Shown: piece by piece, positions 9,593 through 18,987 of the stretch
Layout: each line of letters starts with the position of its first letter
Numbering within the stretch: position 1 is the first letter of the stretch
Source: Parvibaculum sedimenti
Lineage (GTDB): Bacteria > Pseudomonadota > Alphaproteobacteria > Parvibaculales > Parvibaculaceae
Direction: 5' to 3'
Assembly: GCF_009184905.1 (NCBI RefSeq)
Contig: NZ_WESC01000013.1
Location: 40,681-104,680 of the forward strand
DNA length: 64,000 nt
The notes under the pieces: model-generated
The model's input: the letters and a program-made list of their open reading frames with translations, nothing else
The model's database searches: none
Told to the model about the DNA's origin: nothing
Position numbers and translations under genes: made by a program

Positions 9593-12500
9593 CTATTCGT
9601 TCGCAGCAACGGCGGTGCCGTCGAGCTCCGAGACCCGGTCGTCTTTCTTCAAGGAATTGACGAAACGCTCCATCGTGTTGACGGAGGCGATCCGGCTCGC
9701 GAGCTCACGGAAGGCCACGCCGTTCTTCTCGATGGCATCCGTCACAACCGCGAAAGCGCTGGCATCAGAGGTGGCGGCCATGCGGCTTCCGAATTGCGTT
9801 CTCAGCCGCGAAAGTCCTTCCTCGTCCTCAGCCATCGCATAGGCAATCGCGCTACGCATGACATCGAAGCGTTCGTCATCCGTAAGCGGCCTTGCGCCGC
9901 CTGCCCCGGCAAGCACGACCTCGGCCGCGGCTCCCGCGTCGCCCCAACGTTGCGCTTCCCAGAGGATATCGGCGCGCAGCACTTGCGCGATCGGGCCGGG
10001 AATCTCCGACAGGAGATCGAGCGCCAGATCGAATTTCTTGAGTGAGCCGAGCGAACGTGCCTCGATCAGGCGGCGTTGCTCGTCGATATCTTCAGGCAGC
10101 CCGTTCTGCGCCGTGGCACGGATGATGTTGAGCGCGTCCTGCGGCTTGCGGTCGAGGAGATAGAGACCTGCAAGGCGAGCCGCCACCTGCGCCTTGGCGA
10201 CGCCGCTATGGAGGCGTTGCTCGATCTGATAGCGAAGCAGCGTCTCGGCCTGAGGCAGCAAATCAAGCGATGCGAGATGCTCCGCCAGATGGCGCAACAG
10301 ATCGTCGCCCCGCCGGCCGATCGGCGTCAGGTCCTGGAAGTCATAATAGAGGCTCAGCGCCTGAATGGGCGGCAGTTTGGACGCGCTGTCGTTGATGAAA
10401 TAGTCGGCGAAGATATCCGGCATCCGCGCGCCCATGGCCCGGGCGTCGTCGCTGTTGGGGAAGTTCACCGTGGCGACGCGCATGGTCTTCAACCCGGCCA
10501 CGACATCGCCGGTGGCAAGCTGACGCTCCGAAAGCGCCGACAGAATGCGCAGCTCGAGATCGTCCCCGCGCCACATCATGCGAAGTTTTTCGAGTTCCGC
10601 GAGCAGCAACTTGTCGTTGAGTTTGCCTGCCCTGTTCAGCATCAATGCCTTTTCCAGCCGCGCCTGCACAGCGAACCGACGCACACCCTGGGCAATCGCA
10701 TCGTCGTAAAGTACCGCCGCCTTATCGGTCTGGTCGAGGGCCGCTGCGATCTGCGCCTTGACCAGCAGAACCTCCGCATCCGCCGCATGATCGCCGCTGC
10801 GGTCGGGCAGCAACCTCATATAGCCGCGCGCCGCCTGCAAATTGCCCATGGCGACAGCCGCGCGCGCCGCCTTCAGCTTGACGCGAGCGGCCAGTTGCGG
10901 CTCGAGACTGCTGATCGCCGGCGAGGCGAGATCGAAATCGCGCCGCGCCGCCGCCATCTGCCCAAGTTCCACCCGGGCAAGACCACGCCAGATCGCGGCA
11001 TTCGGATCCATGGCAAGCGTACTTGCCGAAAGGTCGGTGACCGCCTCCGCGTACCTATGAGCGAGGACCTTTGCGACGCCCTTGAGCGCGGCGAAGCCTG
11101 GATCGGAGCTGAGCCCGCCGTCGGCTTGCTCGGCTTGGCGAAGCTGAGCGACCGCTTCCGGACCCAGCTGATTGGCGACGAGAAACCGGGCATAAGTCAC
11201 GCGCGCTGCAGCTACATCTTCGGCGTCGGCCATCGCGATCTTCGCTTCGAGGTCCTTGCGCTCCTCGGTGTAATCCTTCTTGCCGCGCCAGTCCGCGAAA
11301 TCCATGAAGCCCGCATAGGAGAACGACGCCTGGGACGGCGTCTCCGAATTGTCGGCGGAGAGTGTCAGGCCGCTTTGCCGCGTCACAGCCACCGACTCCG
11401 GCCCGGCAACCACATTGAGGTCGTCCGCAATCTGCACGATGGCAAGCCCTTGCGCCGTTTGCAGTGCCTGAAACTCGACAAAGCTGCGCGGCGTCTGCAG
11501 CGATTGCACCGGCGCGCGGGCAGTCGCGACTTCGAGCACATCGCCCACGACAGGATCATGAATCTGGACGATGCGCCGCGCATCTTTCATGTCGAAGCCG
11601 ACGACGCCCTCGCCCGTATCGCGCCATGACCGCTCGACATTGATCGATCGACCGGTGCCTGCAAGCGTTTCACCGACCGAAACCCGCCATTCGGTGCCGC
11701 TCTCTGCCGCGCTGACAAGCACATGGCTCCGACCCAGGGGGAAGGCGAGCGCAACACCGTTCTCAATCTCGACAGAACGCGGTTGGCCAACCTGTTTCGA
11801 CGCATTGCGCAGCAATGCCGACAGATCGAGCGGCGCGGTCCGATCGAAGACGACCCAGAGCGTTCCGGCGCGAACGAAAACGGCCGCGCCTGCTGGCACG
11901 GTCCAGGGGAAGATAATGTCGGTGCGCCCGTCCACGGCGCTTGCGCTCACCTTGAGCGGTGCCATCTGCCCTGCCGCATCGGGCGCGGCGGCGGCAATTG
12001 GAACTTCCGGTTCGGGTTTGACGGTTTCGGCTGCCTCGTGCTTTTCCACCGCTGGCGGTGCCTCGGAAGTCGGCACGATCCGCTTCGGTGTATGCGCTTG
12101 CGCCGCCGGAACTGCGGCGGCGGATTTCTCATGGTCGGCCCGCACGCGAGGCTCTTCCGCCACGGGCTCCGAGGCTTCAGTCTCCGCCCTCGGTTTCAGG
12201 TCAAGCACAACCCCAAGATCCTCGCGGAAATCGGTGACGGCGACACCCGGCTTCAGCTTCATAACGATGGAGAGGCGGCCATCGCGCTCCAGCGCGCTGA
12301 TCGTTTCCAGGTAAGGCGGCGGGTCAACGCGGATCGGTGCCAGCGCCACCTTGGCCGAGCGATCGAAGGTGACCGTCGCCGCGCCCTCCTGCTGCACGAC
12401 CGAATAGAGAACCGGCTGGTTCCAGTCGAAGACGAGGCGCGTCATGCCATCATGCCGTGCGACGCGAACGCGCAAAGCAGGCGCAGGCGCACCGGGATCA

Positions 12501-12979
12501 ACGATGCCGAGATCCTTGACGAGCTTGGCGTCCTCAGCCGCCTTCTTCTTCGCGGCGGATGCGGCCGCTATACGCGCCAGCACATCGGCTGGCAGCGACG
12601 GCGCCTTCCCGGCCCAGGAAGACGGCAGCAGATCAAGATAGAGGCTGCTCTCAGCCTGCTGAACGTTGAGCCAATAATCGAACTTGAGGGCGAGGCGCAA
12701 CGTCCGGCCATCCGCATCCTGCCGCGCCATGGCGACATAATCCGGCATCTGGCGCATGAATTCGGAAAGGTCGGTCGTGAATGGCTGATCGAATTTAACG
12801 ACCAGAACGCCCGAGGTGATCGCCTCTACATGGGCGGGCACCCCGCCCGGCCAGGTAAGGACGATACGGCCATAGCCATCGCTCTCGATGAAGTTGCCCG
12901 AAACATTGACCGCGGCGCCAGCAGGCGCGGCCACGATCATGGACCAGACGACAAGCAGCGCCGCCGCAATGCTACGCAT
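9593..12979 (-). CDS. Large secreted protein with AMIN-like modules and TPR-like repeats
   Basis: Function unknown. About 1128 residues. A signal peptide (MRSIAAALLVVWSMIVAAPAGA) is followed by three beta-rich modules that look alike, near residues 20-120, 170-260 and 340-440, each with a pattern such as GRIVLTWPGG, TRLVFDWNQP or TDIIFPWTVP followed by VVKFDQP, VTFDRS or VVFDRT. These resemble AMIN-type domains. A Pro/Ala/Glu-rich linker separates the second from the third. From about 580 the protein is helical with TPR-like repeats. I chose the ATG that starts the signal peptide over a TTG 14 codons earlier. A perfect CtrA box about 130 bp upstream and the position between fliP and motE suggest a periplasmic role tied to motility or envelope assembly. 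The module reading is by eye. Confidence 0.75.
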   Translation of the reverse strand: MRSIAAALLVVWSMIVAAPAGAAVNVSGNFIESDGYGRIVLTWPGGVPAHVEAITSGVLVVKFDQPFTTDLSEFMRQMPDYVAMARQDADGRTLRLALKFDYWLNVQQAESSLYLDLLPSSWAGKAPSLPADVLARIAAASAAKKKAAEDAKLVKDLGIVDPGAPAPALRVRVARHDGMTRLVFDWNQPVLYSVVQQEGAATVTFDRSAKVALAPIRVDPPPYLETISALERDGRLSIVMKLKPGVAVTDFREDLGVVLDLKPRAETEASEPVAEEPRVRADHEKSAAAVPAAQAHTPKRIVPTSEAPPAVEKHEAAETVKPEPEVPIAAAAPDAAGQMAPLKVSASAVDGRTDIIFPWTVPAGAAVFVRAGTLWVVFDRTAPLDLSALLRNASKQVGQPRSVEIENGVALAFPLGRSHVLVSAAESGTEWRVSVGETLAGTGRSINVERSWRDTGEGVVGFDMKDARRIVQIHDPVVGDVLEVATARAPVQSLQTPRSFVEFQALQTAQGLAIVQIADDLNVVAGPESVAVTRQSGLTLSADNSETPSQASFSYAGFMDFADWRGKKDYTEERKDLEAKIAMADAEDVAAARVTYARFLVANQLGPEAVAQLRQAEQADGGLSSDPGFAALKGVAKVLAHRYAEAVTDLSASTLAMDPNAAIWRGLARVELGQMAAARRDFDLASPAISSLEPQLAARVKLKAARAAVAMGNLQAARGYMRLLPDRSGDHAADAEVLLVKAQIAAALDQTDKAAVLYDDAIAQGVRRFAVQARLEKALMLNRAGKLNDKLLLAELEKLRMMWRGDDLELRILSALSERQLATGDVVAGLKTMRVATVNFPNSDDARAMGARMPDIFADYFINDSASKLPPIQALSLYYDFQDLTPIGRRGDDLLRHLAEHLASLDLLPQAETLLRYQIEQRLHSGVAKAQVAARLAGLYLLDRKPQDALNIIRATAQNGLPEDIDEQRRLIEARSLGSLKKFDLALDLLSEIPGPIAQVLRADILWEAQRWGDAGAAAEVVLAGAGGARPLTDDERFDVMRSAIAYAMAEDEEGLSRLRTQFGSRMAATSDASAFAVVTDAIEKNGVAFRELASRIASVNTMERFVNSLKKDDRVSELDGTAVAANE

Positions 12980-13103
12980 CGCGCTATGCCGATTCAGATG
13001 ATGCCAACCGGCCTCGATCAATTCTTTGCCCGCCAGATTTACGCAGGCCGCATCAGAAAAACGCGCGGCCAGGTGCCTGAAGTCAAAGCATAAATGCGCG
13101 GAG

Positions 13104-13118
13104 TTAAGTGACGCTTAA
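13104..13118 (-). promoter_or_regulatory. CtrA box upstream of the AMIN/TPR gene
   Basis: TTAAGTGACGCTTAA is a perfect TTAA-N7-TTAA CtrA site between motE and the AMIN/TPR gene. It lies about 125-140 bp upstream of that gene's start. motE ends just beyond it, so the large gene is the likely target. Confidence 0.7.
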
Positions 13119-13149
13119 ACCGACCGGGCTCACGTCAATTTGTGACAAA

Positions 13150-13920
13150 TCAGACGTGTTTGCCCTTCGTGCCGTCGAGTGCGGCGCCGGGTGCGGCGGG
13201 AAGACCTGCCTGCGGCGCGGACGTCGCGGCGGGCACATCCACCGACGGCTTGACGTCCTTGACCGCCGGCACGGCATCAATGCCATCAGGGAGCTTGTCG
13301 CCAGTGGCGAGTTCGACGGTCAGTTCCTGTGCCGTCACCGGGTCCATGGCGGCGAGCACGGCAGCAAGCTTGCGCGGCTCCATGCGCTTCGTCACATCGA
13401 CCAGAACGCCCATGTCGAGCCGCTCGAAAATCCGCGCGGCGTCCTTCGGCTTCATCGTTTCATACATCTTCACGACGCCTGCGAGCCGCGCTTCGTTCGC
13501 CTTGTCGTTATCGGCGATGCGCGTCTTGATGCTCGCCTCGATCTGCTTCAACTCGCCAATCCGGTCCTCGACTCGCTTTTCAGCAGCCGTGAGCAGTTGC
13601 TCGCGCATTTCGATATCCTTGGCGCGCTTGTCCAGTTCATCGCGGCGTTGAGCAAGACTGCCGAGCACTGCAACCTCGGCGGGGCTCATGGCAGGATCGG
13701 AGGGCACCTGCGCCTGCTGCTTGGGCGCGGGAACCAGAGTCTCCGCATGGCCTTTCTCCGCGCCTTCGGAGGCCTTCTCCGCCTCCGCATGGTCGGCGGC
13801 ACGGGCTGGCGAGATGGCGACAAAGCCTTCGAGTCCGCCGACGAGATGAACGACCTTCAGCCCGAGCAAAAGCCCGGCGCAGAGCATCACGGTCGGCAGG
13901 AGACGAAGACGGTTGAACAT
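13150..13920 (-). CDS. motE: MotE-type flagellar motility protein
   Basis: 256 residues. One N-terminal membrane or signal segment, a charged linker, a coiled coil (about 90-150, with REQLLTAAEKRVEDRIGELK), then an MgtE N-terminal-like helical domain (KMYETMKPKDAARIFERLD, RKLAAVLAAMDP). This layout is that of COG3334 MotE proteins, described as chaperones or partners of the MotC motor protein. It follows the DUF6468 gene by 10 bp in the fliL-fliM unit. The family assignment is good; the exact role here is not visible. Confidence 0.8.
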   Translation of the reverse strand: MFNRLRLLPTVMLCAGLLLGLKVVHLVGGLEGFVAISPARAADHAEAEKASEGAEKGHAETLVPAPKQQAQVPSDPAMSPAEVAVLGSLAQRRDELDKRAKDIEMREQLLTAAEKRVEDRIGELKQIEASIKTRIADNDKANEARLAGVVKMYETMKPKDAARIFERLDMGVLVDVTKRMEPRKLAAVLAAMDPVTAQELTVELATGDKLPDGIDAVPAVKDVKPSVDVPAATSAPQAGLPAAPGAALDGTKGKHV

Positions 13921-13930
13921 GGGGTAAACC

Positions 13931-14419
13931 TCAGCGGGCCCGCTTCAGAAGATCGAGCAGCGGATGCTGCGCCTGGGATTTCTGCGGCTGAGCCGCCCTC
14001 GCCGTTTCACGAGCGGGTGCAGCGCTCGCCTGACGCGGGCCGGAAGCCGGCTTCAGATTGGGCACGATTCCCGCCGGCGCGCGGCGCGCATCGATGTTGC
14101 CGAGACGATTGGCAATGTCGTTGCCGGCTTCGAGCATGAAGGCAAGCTCGTCAGCAAGACTCCTGCCCCGAGCAACATGTTCACTCAGTTTCTGGCCCGT
14201 CGCATTCGAAGCATCGCGCAGGCGGGTGATGGCATCCGACGCCTGCTCAGTCGCGGCAGACAGTTCGCCGATCAGATCGCGCAGACCATCCTGCCCCGAG
14301 CGCATGGCGCGGAGGCGACGGTCGATCATGGCGCAATAGCCGATCGTCGCGACGAGCAGTATCGAGACGATGCCCTCCAGCAGGAGGTCGAACGGCAATC
14401 CGGTTTCAAGGAAATTCAT
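13931..14419 (-). CDS. DUF6468 protein of the fliM operon
   Basis: 162 residues: an N-terminal transmembrane helix (LLEGIVSILLVATIGYCAMI), then a helical cytoplasmic or periplasmic part with coiled-coil character (RDLIGELSAATEQASDAITR) and a low-complexity tail. Its start overlaps the fliM stop by 4 bp. Proteins of this type sit between fliM and motE in many alphaproteobacteria; no biochemical role is established that I know of. Confidence 0.75.
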   Translation of the reverse strand: MNFLETGLPFDLLLEGIVSILLVATIGYCAMIDRRLRAMRSGQDGLRDLIGELSAATEQASDAITRLRDASNATGQKLSEHVARGRSLADELAFMLEAGNDIANRLGNIDARRAPAGIVPNLKPASGPRQASAAPARETARAAQPQKSQAQHPLLDLLKRAR

Positions 14420-15552
14420 CGGCGCGCTCCTGTGGCGTTCGATCCGCCTGCCTGGTTTGCCGCCATAGCGGCCTCCATCGCCTCGGTGCGATTGGTTTTC
14501 TTGATGCCATGCTCGATGCGCACGGCGACGTTGCTGCTCATGCGCCCGATGCGCCCCGATGCGAGCGGCACACCGCCGCAGCGCATTTCGACCAGCGCGT
14601 CAGGCCCGTTGTTCAGCATCAGCGTTTGCCCGACCTTGAAATTCATGACTTCGCGAAGCGTGAGCTTCTGTTCGTCGAGTACCGCTTCGAGCGGAACCTT
14701 GGTCGACCAGAGTTCAGTCGCGAGATGGCTTTCCCAGATGGAATCCCGCCCGAACTTCTCGCCCATGAACATCTGAAGCAGAAGTTCACGGATCGGCTCG
14801 AGCGTCGCATAGGGAAGCAGCATTTCGATGCGGCCGCCGCGATCTTCCATGTCGATGCGGAGCTTGACCAGAATGGCTGCATTCGCAGGACGTGCAATGG
14901 CAGCAAAACGCGGATTGGTCTCCATCCTGTCGAGTTCGAGATTGACCGGCGACAGGGGTTCGAAGGCGGCTTTCGCATCCTGCAGCACGACTTCGATCAT
15001 GCGCTGGACGAGATTGAGCTCAATGGTCGTATAGGGCCGCCCCTCGATACGCATCGCGGCTGTGCCGCGGCGTCCGCCCAGCAGCACGTCGACGATCGAA
15101 TAGATGAGGTTCGAGTCGACCGTGAACATGCCGTAATTGTCCCACTCCTGTGCACGGAAGACAGCGAGGATGGCCGGCAGCGGAATGGAATTCAGATAAT
15201 CGCCGAAGCGGATCGACGAAATATTGTCGAGGCTCACCTCAACATTGTCTGACGTGAAATTGCGAAGGCTTGTGGTCATCAGACGCACGAGCCTGTCGAA
15301 CACGATTTCAAGCATAGGCAGGCGCTCATAGGAGACGAGCGCGGAATTGATGATTGCCTTTATGCCCGATTTGTCGCCGGCATCTTCATTGTCGATCTCG
15401 AAGCCGAGCAGGCTGTCGATCTCGTCCTGGTTGAGCACGCGTTCAGGCGGCGCGCGAAACTCAGGCTGCGCCGCGGCCTCATCCTCATCGTCCGCCATGG
15501 CGGCCATGGCCGCGGCCATTTCGTCCTGATCGATGTCGTCGATATCAGCCAT
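14416..15552 (-). CDS. fliM: Flagellar motor switch protein FliM
   Basis: C-ring protein that binds phosphorylated CheY and sets the direction of rotation. 378 residues. The CheY-binding motif LNQDEIDSLLG lies near residues 40-50, preceded by an unusually acidic stretch (about 35 residues of D/E/A/M). The middle domain includes GDYLNSIPLPAILAVFRA, and the C-terminal FliN-like domain includes VGQTLMLNNGPDALVEM. It follows fliL by 32 bp. Confidence 0.96.
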   Translation of the reverse strand: MADIDDIDQDEMAAAMAAMADDEDEAAAQPEFRAPPERVLNQDEIDSLLGFEIDNEDAGDKSGIKAIINSALVSYERLPMLEIVFDRLVRLMTTSLRNFTSDNVEVSLDNISSIRFGDYLNSIPLPAILAVFRAQEWDNYGMFTVDSNLIYSIVDVLLGGRRGTAAMRIEGRPYTTIELNLVQRMIEVVLQDAKAAFEPLSPVNLELDRMETNPRFAAIARPANAAILVKLRIDMEDRGGRIEMLLPYATLEPIRELLLQMFMGEKFGRDSIWESHLATELWSTKVPLEAVLDEQKLTLREVMNFKVGQTLMLNNGPDALVEMRCGGVPLASGRIGRMSSNVAVRIEHGIKKTNRTEAMEAAMAANQAGGSNATGARR

Positions 15553-15584
15553 GAATCACACTTTTCCCGGCGGGGCCCACTGCC

Positions 15585-16079
15585 CTACTGAACGATGACT
15601 TCCTTGAAGAGAATGTCGCTGACGATTGGCGGCTGGATCGCGAGCGTAATCCGACGCAGCAGCTCTTCCTTGACGCGTGCCATGCCGGCTGACCCTTCAA
15701 GGTCTTCAGGCCTGAGTTCGCGCAGAAAGGTCTGGAAGCCGTCGAGAACGCGCGGAAGCTCCGCGTCGAGGCGCTTGACGGCTTCCTTGTCCGTAACCTG
15801 GAGCGACACTTTCATCTTCAGAAAGTGCTGGGGCGCCGGACCGCTCAGGTTCACGAGAAAGTCCGGCAGGTCGTAGAAGACCGGCTCGGCAACAACCGGC
15901 TTCGCATTTTCACCGCCGCCGAGAAGCCCCGAAAAATAGACGCCGGCGCCTGCTCCACCGAGCAGGAGGAGAGGAACGACGATGTAGAGAACGAGAACCC
16001 TTCCGCTCAGCTTGCGCTTCGCGGGAACGGCGGCCTCTGCTTCATCACCTGAAGCATCAGCGCTGATCGCTGCTGCCAT
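15585..16079 (-). CDS. fliL: Flagellar stator-associated protein FliL
   Basis: Single-span inner-membrane protein surrounding the stators. 164 residues: a cytoplasmic N-terminus, a transmembrane helix (VLVLYIVVPLLLLGGAGAGV, near 27-47), and a periplasmic SPFH-like domain ending with the typical LRRITLAIQPPIVSDILF. First gene of the fliL-fliM-DUF6468-motE unit, transcribed away from flgF. I found no good CtrA box on its upstream side. Confidence 0.93.
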   Translation of the reverse strand: MAAAISADASGDEAEAAVPAKRKLSGRVLVLYIVVPLLLLGGAGAGVYFSGLLGGGENAKPVVAEPVFYDLPDFLVNLSGPAPQHFLKMKVSLQVTDKEAVKRLDAELPRVLDGFQTFLRELRPEDLEGSAGMARVKEELLRRITLAIQPPIVSDILFKEVIVQ

Positions 16080-16227
16080 GACTACCCCACCCTTGCCCGC
16101 CGGCGACGAGGCCGGATCAATTCAAAGCGCCTCGGGCGACGCGAGAACGCATTCCGCCCGTGCGCTGCGCACGTCTGAATATTTGCTGATTTTAGTTAAT
16201 GAAGCGTTGCGGGCGTCGGGTGCCTCC

Positions 16228-16242
16228 CGGCAAGAACTGCCC
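16228..16242. promoter_or_regulatory. ftr-like palindrome upstream of flgF
   Basis: CCGGCA-AGAAC-TGCCCGG: the CGGCA-N5-TGCCG pattern with one mismatch in the right arm. It lies about 77 bp upstream of the sigma-54 promoter of flgF, the spacing expected of an enhancer-like FlbD site. Confidence 0.55.
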
Positions 16243-16318
16243 GGTAAAGCCTGCCACGAAGCCGGGGACCGCCGGACTGCTTATCTTCTAAGCCGCTGAA
16301 ATTGCGCATGTTTTTTTC

Positions 16319-16334
16319 TGGCACACGCCCTGCA
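16319..16334 (+). promoter_or_regulatory. Sigma-54 promoter of flgF-flgG-flgA-flgH
   Basis: TGGCACACGCCCTGCA carries the GG-N10-GC spacing of -24/-12 promoters. The -24 half is a perfect TGGCAC; the -12 half is CTGCA instead of TTGCA. It ends 44 bp before the flgF start. Confidence 0.7.
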
Positions 16335-16378
16335 CATGAGTGGCTGAGCTTCACCAACGGCACGACTTCGGAACCGCC

Positions 16379-17131
16379 ATGGACAACGCAATTCTCATCG
16401 GACTATCGCGGCAGAGCGCCATGATGCGCCAGATGTCGGTGATCGCGAACAACATCGCGAACATGAACACCAATGGCTACAAGTCCGAGAGCATGATTTT
16501 CGACGAGTTCGTCATGCCCGTTGCGAGCGAGGCGAGCCCCGACAAGAACCTCTCCTTCGTTCAGGACCTGGGCCAGTTCCGCAATGTCGCCGACGGCGCC
16601 ATGCAGACAACGGGCAATCCGCTCGATGTCGCGATCAGCGGCGAAGGCTTCTTCAAGATCCAGACGCCGCAGGGCGTGCGTTATACGCGCGACGGTCACT
16701 TCCAGCTCGACGGTTCCGGCCAACTTGTCACGCAGGAAGGCAACCCGGTGCTTTCCGACTCCGGCTCGCCCATCACCTTCAATGCCGACGAAGGCGAGAT
16801 CACCATCGCCCGCGACGGTACGATCACGACCACGCGCTCCGGCACCGCCAATTCCGAACAGGTGCGCGGTAAGCTCGGCCTCGTCACCTTCGCCAATCTC
16901 CAGGACATGAAGAATGAGGAGAACAACCTCCTCTCGACGACGCAGACCGAGGCGCCTGTGCAATCTGCGCGCGTCGTTCAGGGCTCAATCGAAGGCTCGA
17001 ATGTGAAGCCCATCGTGGAGATGACCAACATGATGACCGTCCAGCGCTCTTACGAAAGTGCGCAAAAGCTCATCGAGGCCGCTGACGACATGCGTCGCCA
17101 GGCCATTTCGCAAATCGCCGCTGCGGCCTGA
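16379..17131 (+). CDS. flgF: Proximal rod protein FlgF
   Basis: Rod subunit, exported by the type III system. The 250-residue product begins MDNAILIGLSRQSAMMRQMS, which is the FlgF N-terminus. It has the axial motif IANNIANMNTNGYKSESMIF and the C-terminal NMMTVQRSYESAQKLIEAAD. The start was chosen for family agreement over an upstream GTG. First gene of the flgFGAH unit, behind a sigma-54 promoter. Confidence 0.96.
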   Translation: MDNAILIGLSRQSAMMRQMSVIANNIANMNTNGYKSESMIFDEFVMPVASEASPDKNLSFVQDLGQFRNVADGAMQTTGNPLDVAISGEGFFKIQTPQGVRYTRDGHFQLDGSGQLVTQEGNPVLSDSGSPITFNADEGEITIARDGTITTTRSGTANSEQVRGKLGLVTFANLQDMKNEENNLLSTTQTEAPVQSARVVQGSIEGSNVKPIVEMTNMMTVQRSYESAQKLIEAADDMRRQAISQIAAAA

Positions 17132-17189
17132 ACCGCACCTGACCGTTCAACACGATCCCCTCGCTTAACAAGATCAAGGAACCCGATCC

Positions 17190-17975
17190 ATGCAAGCGCT
17201 CAGCATCGCCGCCACCGGCATGATGGCCCAGCAGCTCAATGTCGAGGTGATCTCGAACAACATCGCCAACATGAGCACGACGGGCTTCAAGAAACAGCGC
17301 GCCGAGTTTCAGGACCTGCTCTACCAGAACCTGCGCCGCGTCGGCACGAACTCATCCGACACCGGCACTGTCGTTCCCTCGGGTGTGCAGATCGGCCTCG
17401 GCGTCAAGACAGGCTCGGTCTATCGCATCATGAACCAGGGCGACATGGACAATACGGGCAACAAGCTCGACATGGCGATCCAGGGCCGCGGCTATTTCCG
17501 TGTGCAGCTTCCGAGCGGCGAAGACGCTTATACGCGCGCCGGCAACTTCTCGTTGAGCGCGACCGGCCAGATCGTCACCTCCGACGGCTACACGGTGCAG
17601 CCGGGCATCACCATCCCGAGCGACGCAACCGACATCACGATCAGCAAGGATGGCCAGGTGCAGGCAACCATTCCCGGCCAGACGGCGGCTCAGGTCGTCG
17701 GCCAGCTCGATCTCGCGACCTTCCCGAATGACGCCGGCCTCGACCCTCAGGGCGACAACCTCTTCCTTGAAACCGCCGCGAGCGGTGCGCCCTCCGTCGC
17801 CACGCCTGGCACCACTGGCGTCGGTACCTTGCTGCAGGGCTTCCTCGAGACCTCGAACGTCAATGCCGTGACGGAAATCTCGAGCCTCATCACTGCGCAG
17901 CGCGCCTATGAGATGAACTCCAAGGTCATCACCGCCGCCGACGAAATGATGTCGGTCACGTCGAACCTGAAGTGA
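17190..17975 (+). CDS. flgG: Distal rod protein FlgG
   Basis: Forms the distal rod that crosses the peptidoglycan and outer membrane. 261 residues, the usual length. It has the N-terminal motif MQALSIAATGMMAQQLNVEV and the C-terminal EISSLITAQRAYEMNSKVIT, with the central domain between. It follows flgF by 58 bp with AAGGA about 8 bases before the ATG, and overlaps a possible GTG start of flgA. Confidence 0.97.
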   Translation: MQALSIAATGMMAQQLNVEVISNNIANMSTTGFKKQRAEFQDLLYQNLRRVGTNSSDTGTVVPSGVQIGLGVKTGSVYRIMNQGDMDNTGNKLDMAIQGRGYFRVQLPSGEDAYTRAGNFSLSATGQIVTSDGYTVQPGITIPSDATDITISKDGQVQATIPGQTAAQVVGQLDLATFPNDAGLDPQGDNLFLETAASGAPSVATPGTTGVGTLLQGFLETSNVNAVTEISSLITAQRAYEMNSKVITAADEMMSVTSNLK

Positions 17976-17986
17976 GAATAACAGCA

Positions 17987-18970
17987 ATGTTTTCGGGTAT
18001 GCGCCATTCCGTTCTGATGCTTGCCGCCGTCACCGTCGTGACGGGCTTCACCGCCCGCGCCGACGCAGCCGCGCTGCGTTCCGACGTCACAGTTTCCGGC
18101 AATGCCGTCACACTCGGCGATCTCTTCGACGATGCAGGAGATGCTGCGCGCGTCATTGTTGCCGATGCGCCTGCACCGGGCCTGACGACAGACATCTCCG
18201 TCTCGCGCATTTCTCTTGCCGCACGCCGCAGTGGCCTTGCCTGGCACAACACGACGGGGCTCACCCATGTGACCGTCGCGCGTGCAGGCATCGCCGTTCC
18301 CGATGCCGAGGTTTCTTCAGTGATCGCTTCGGCAATCATCGCCTCGACGCCTTCGCTCATGCCGAGTGCAAAGCTCCAGGTCGATTTCGCCAATGGCGCC
18401 GCCGGCATTCAGGTCGGCATGGACGCTCCCGCCACCGTGAAGGTCGAACAGATCGCCACCAATCCGCGTACCGGTGCGTTCGACGCGCTGCTTCGCGCGC
18501 CCGCCAACGATCTCACGGCCCCGCTCCGCCACGTGTCCGGCCGCGCCTATCCGGTCGCCGATGTTCCGGTTCTCACACGCGAGATCGCACCGGGCGATGT
18601 GGTCCGCGCGCAGGACATCGATTGGGTGCGCTTGCCCGCCATGCGTGTCAGCCAGAACATCATCACGTCGCTGGACCAGCTTGTCGGCATGTCGCCGCGC
18701 CACCAGATCCGCCTCGGCGAACCGATCCGCACCACGGATGTGCAGGCACCCCTCGTCGTGAGCAAAGGTATGCAGGTGGACATGACCTATGCCATCGGCT
18801 CGCTGACGCTGCTTGCCCGCGGTCGCGCGCTGCAGAGCGGTGCGGTGGGCGATACGGTCGACGTTCTCAACCCGCGCTCAAATCGTACCATTCAGGGCAT
18901 CGTCGAAGGGCCGAACATGGTTCGTATCGAAGCCCTCGGTGTACCCCATCCCGCCGAACTGAAGTCCTGA
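17987..18970 (+). CDS. flgA: P-ring assembly chaperone FlgA
   Basis: Periplasmic chaperone for FlgI. An N-terminal signal peptide (HSVLMLAAVTVVTGFTARADA) precedes the SAF-type and C-terminal domains, with the conserved VLTREIAPGDVVRAQDIDWV and the family-typical ending AVGDTVDVLNPRSNRTIQG. About 327 residues, long for FlgA but normal in alphaproteobacteria. The start is ambiguous: ATG here, or a GTG 15 bases upstream that overlaps the flgG stop. Confidence 0.92.
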   Translation: MFSGMRHSVLMLAAVTVVTGFTARADAAALRSDVTVSGNAVTLGDLFDDAGDAARVIVADAPAPGLTTDISVSRISLAARRSGLAWHNTTGLTHVTVARAGIAVPDAEVSSVIASAIIASTPSLMPSAKLQVDFANGAAGIQVGMDAPATVKVEQIATNPRTGAFDALLRAPANDLTAPLRHVSGRAYPVADVPVLTREIAPGDVVRAQDIDWVRLPAMRVSQNIITSLDQLVGMSPRHQIRLGEPIRTTDVQAPLVVSKGMQVDMTYAIGSLTLLARGRALQSGAVGDTVDVLNPRSNRTIQGIVEGPNMVRIEALGVPHPAELKS

Positions 18971-18987
18971 GCAGGCCCTAGCAGATA

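Noticed and set aside
10076..11629. 517-codon plus-strand ORF opposite the TPR gene
   Set aside because: No RBS or domain; lies wholly inside a long, well-formed minus-strand gene.
16193..16210. Possible CtrA box upstream of fliL (TTAA then TTGC)
   Set aside because: Two mismatches in the second half-site; too weak to call.
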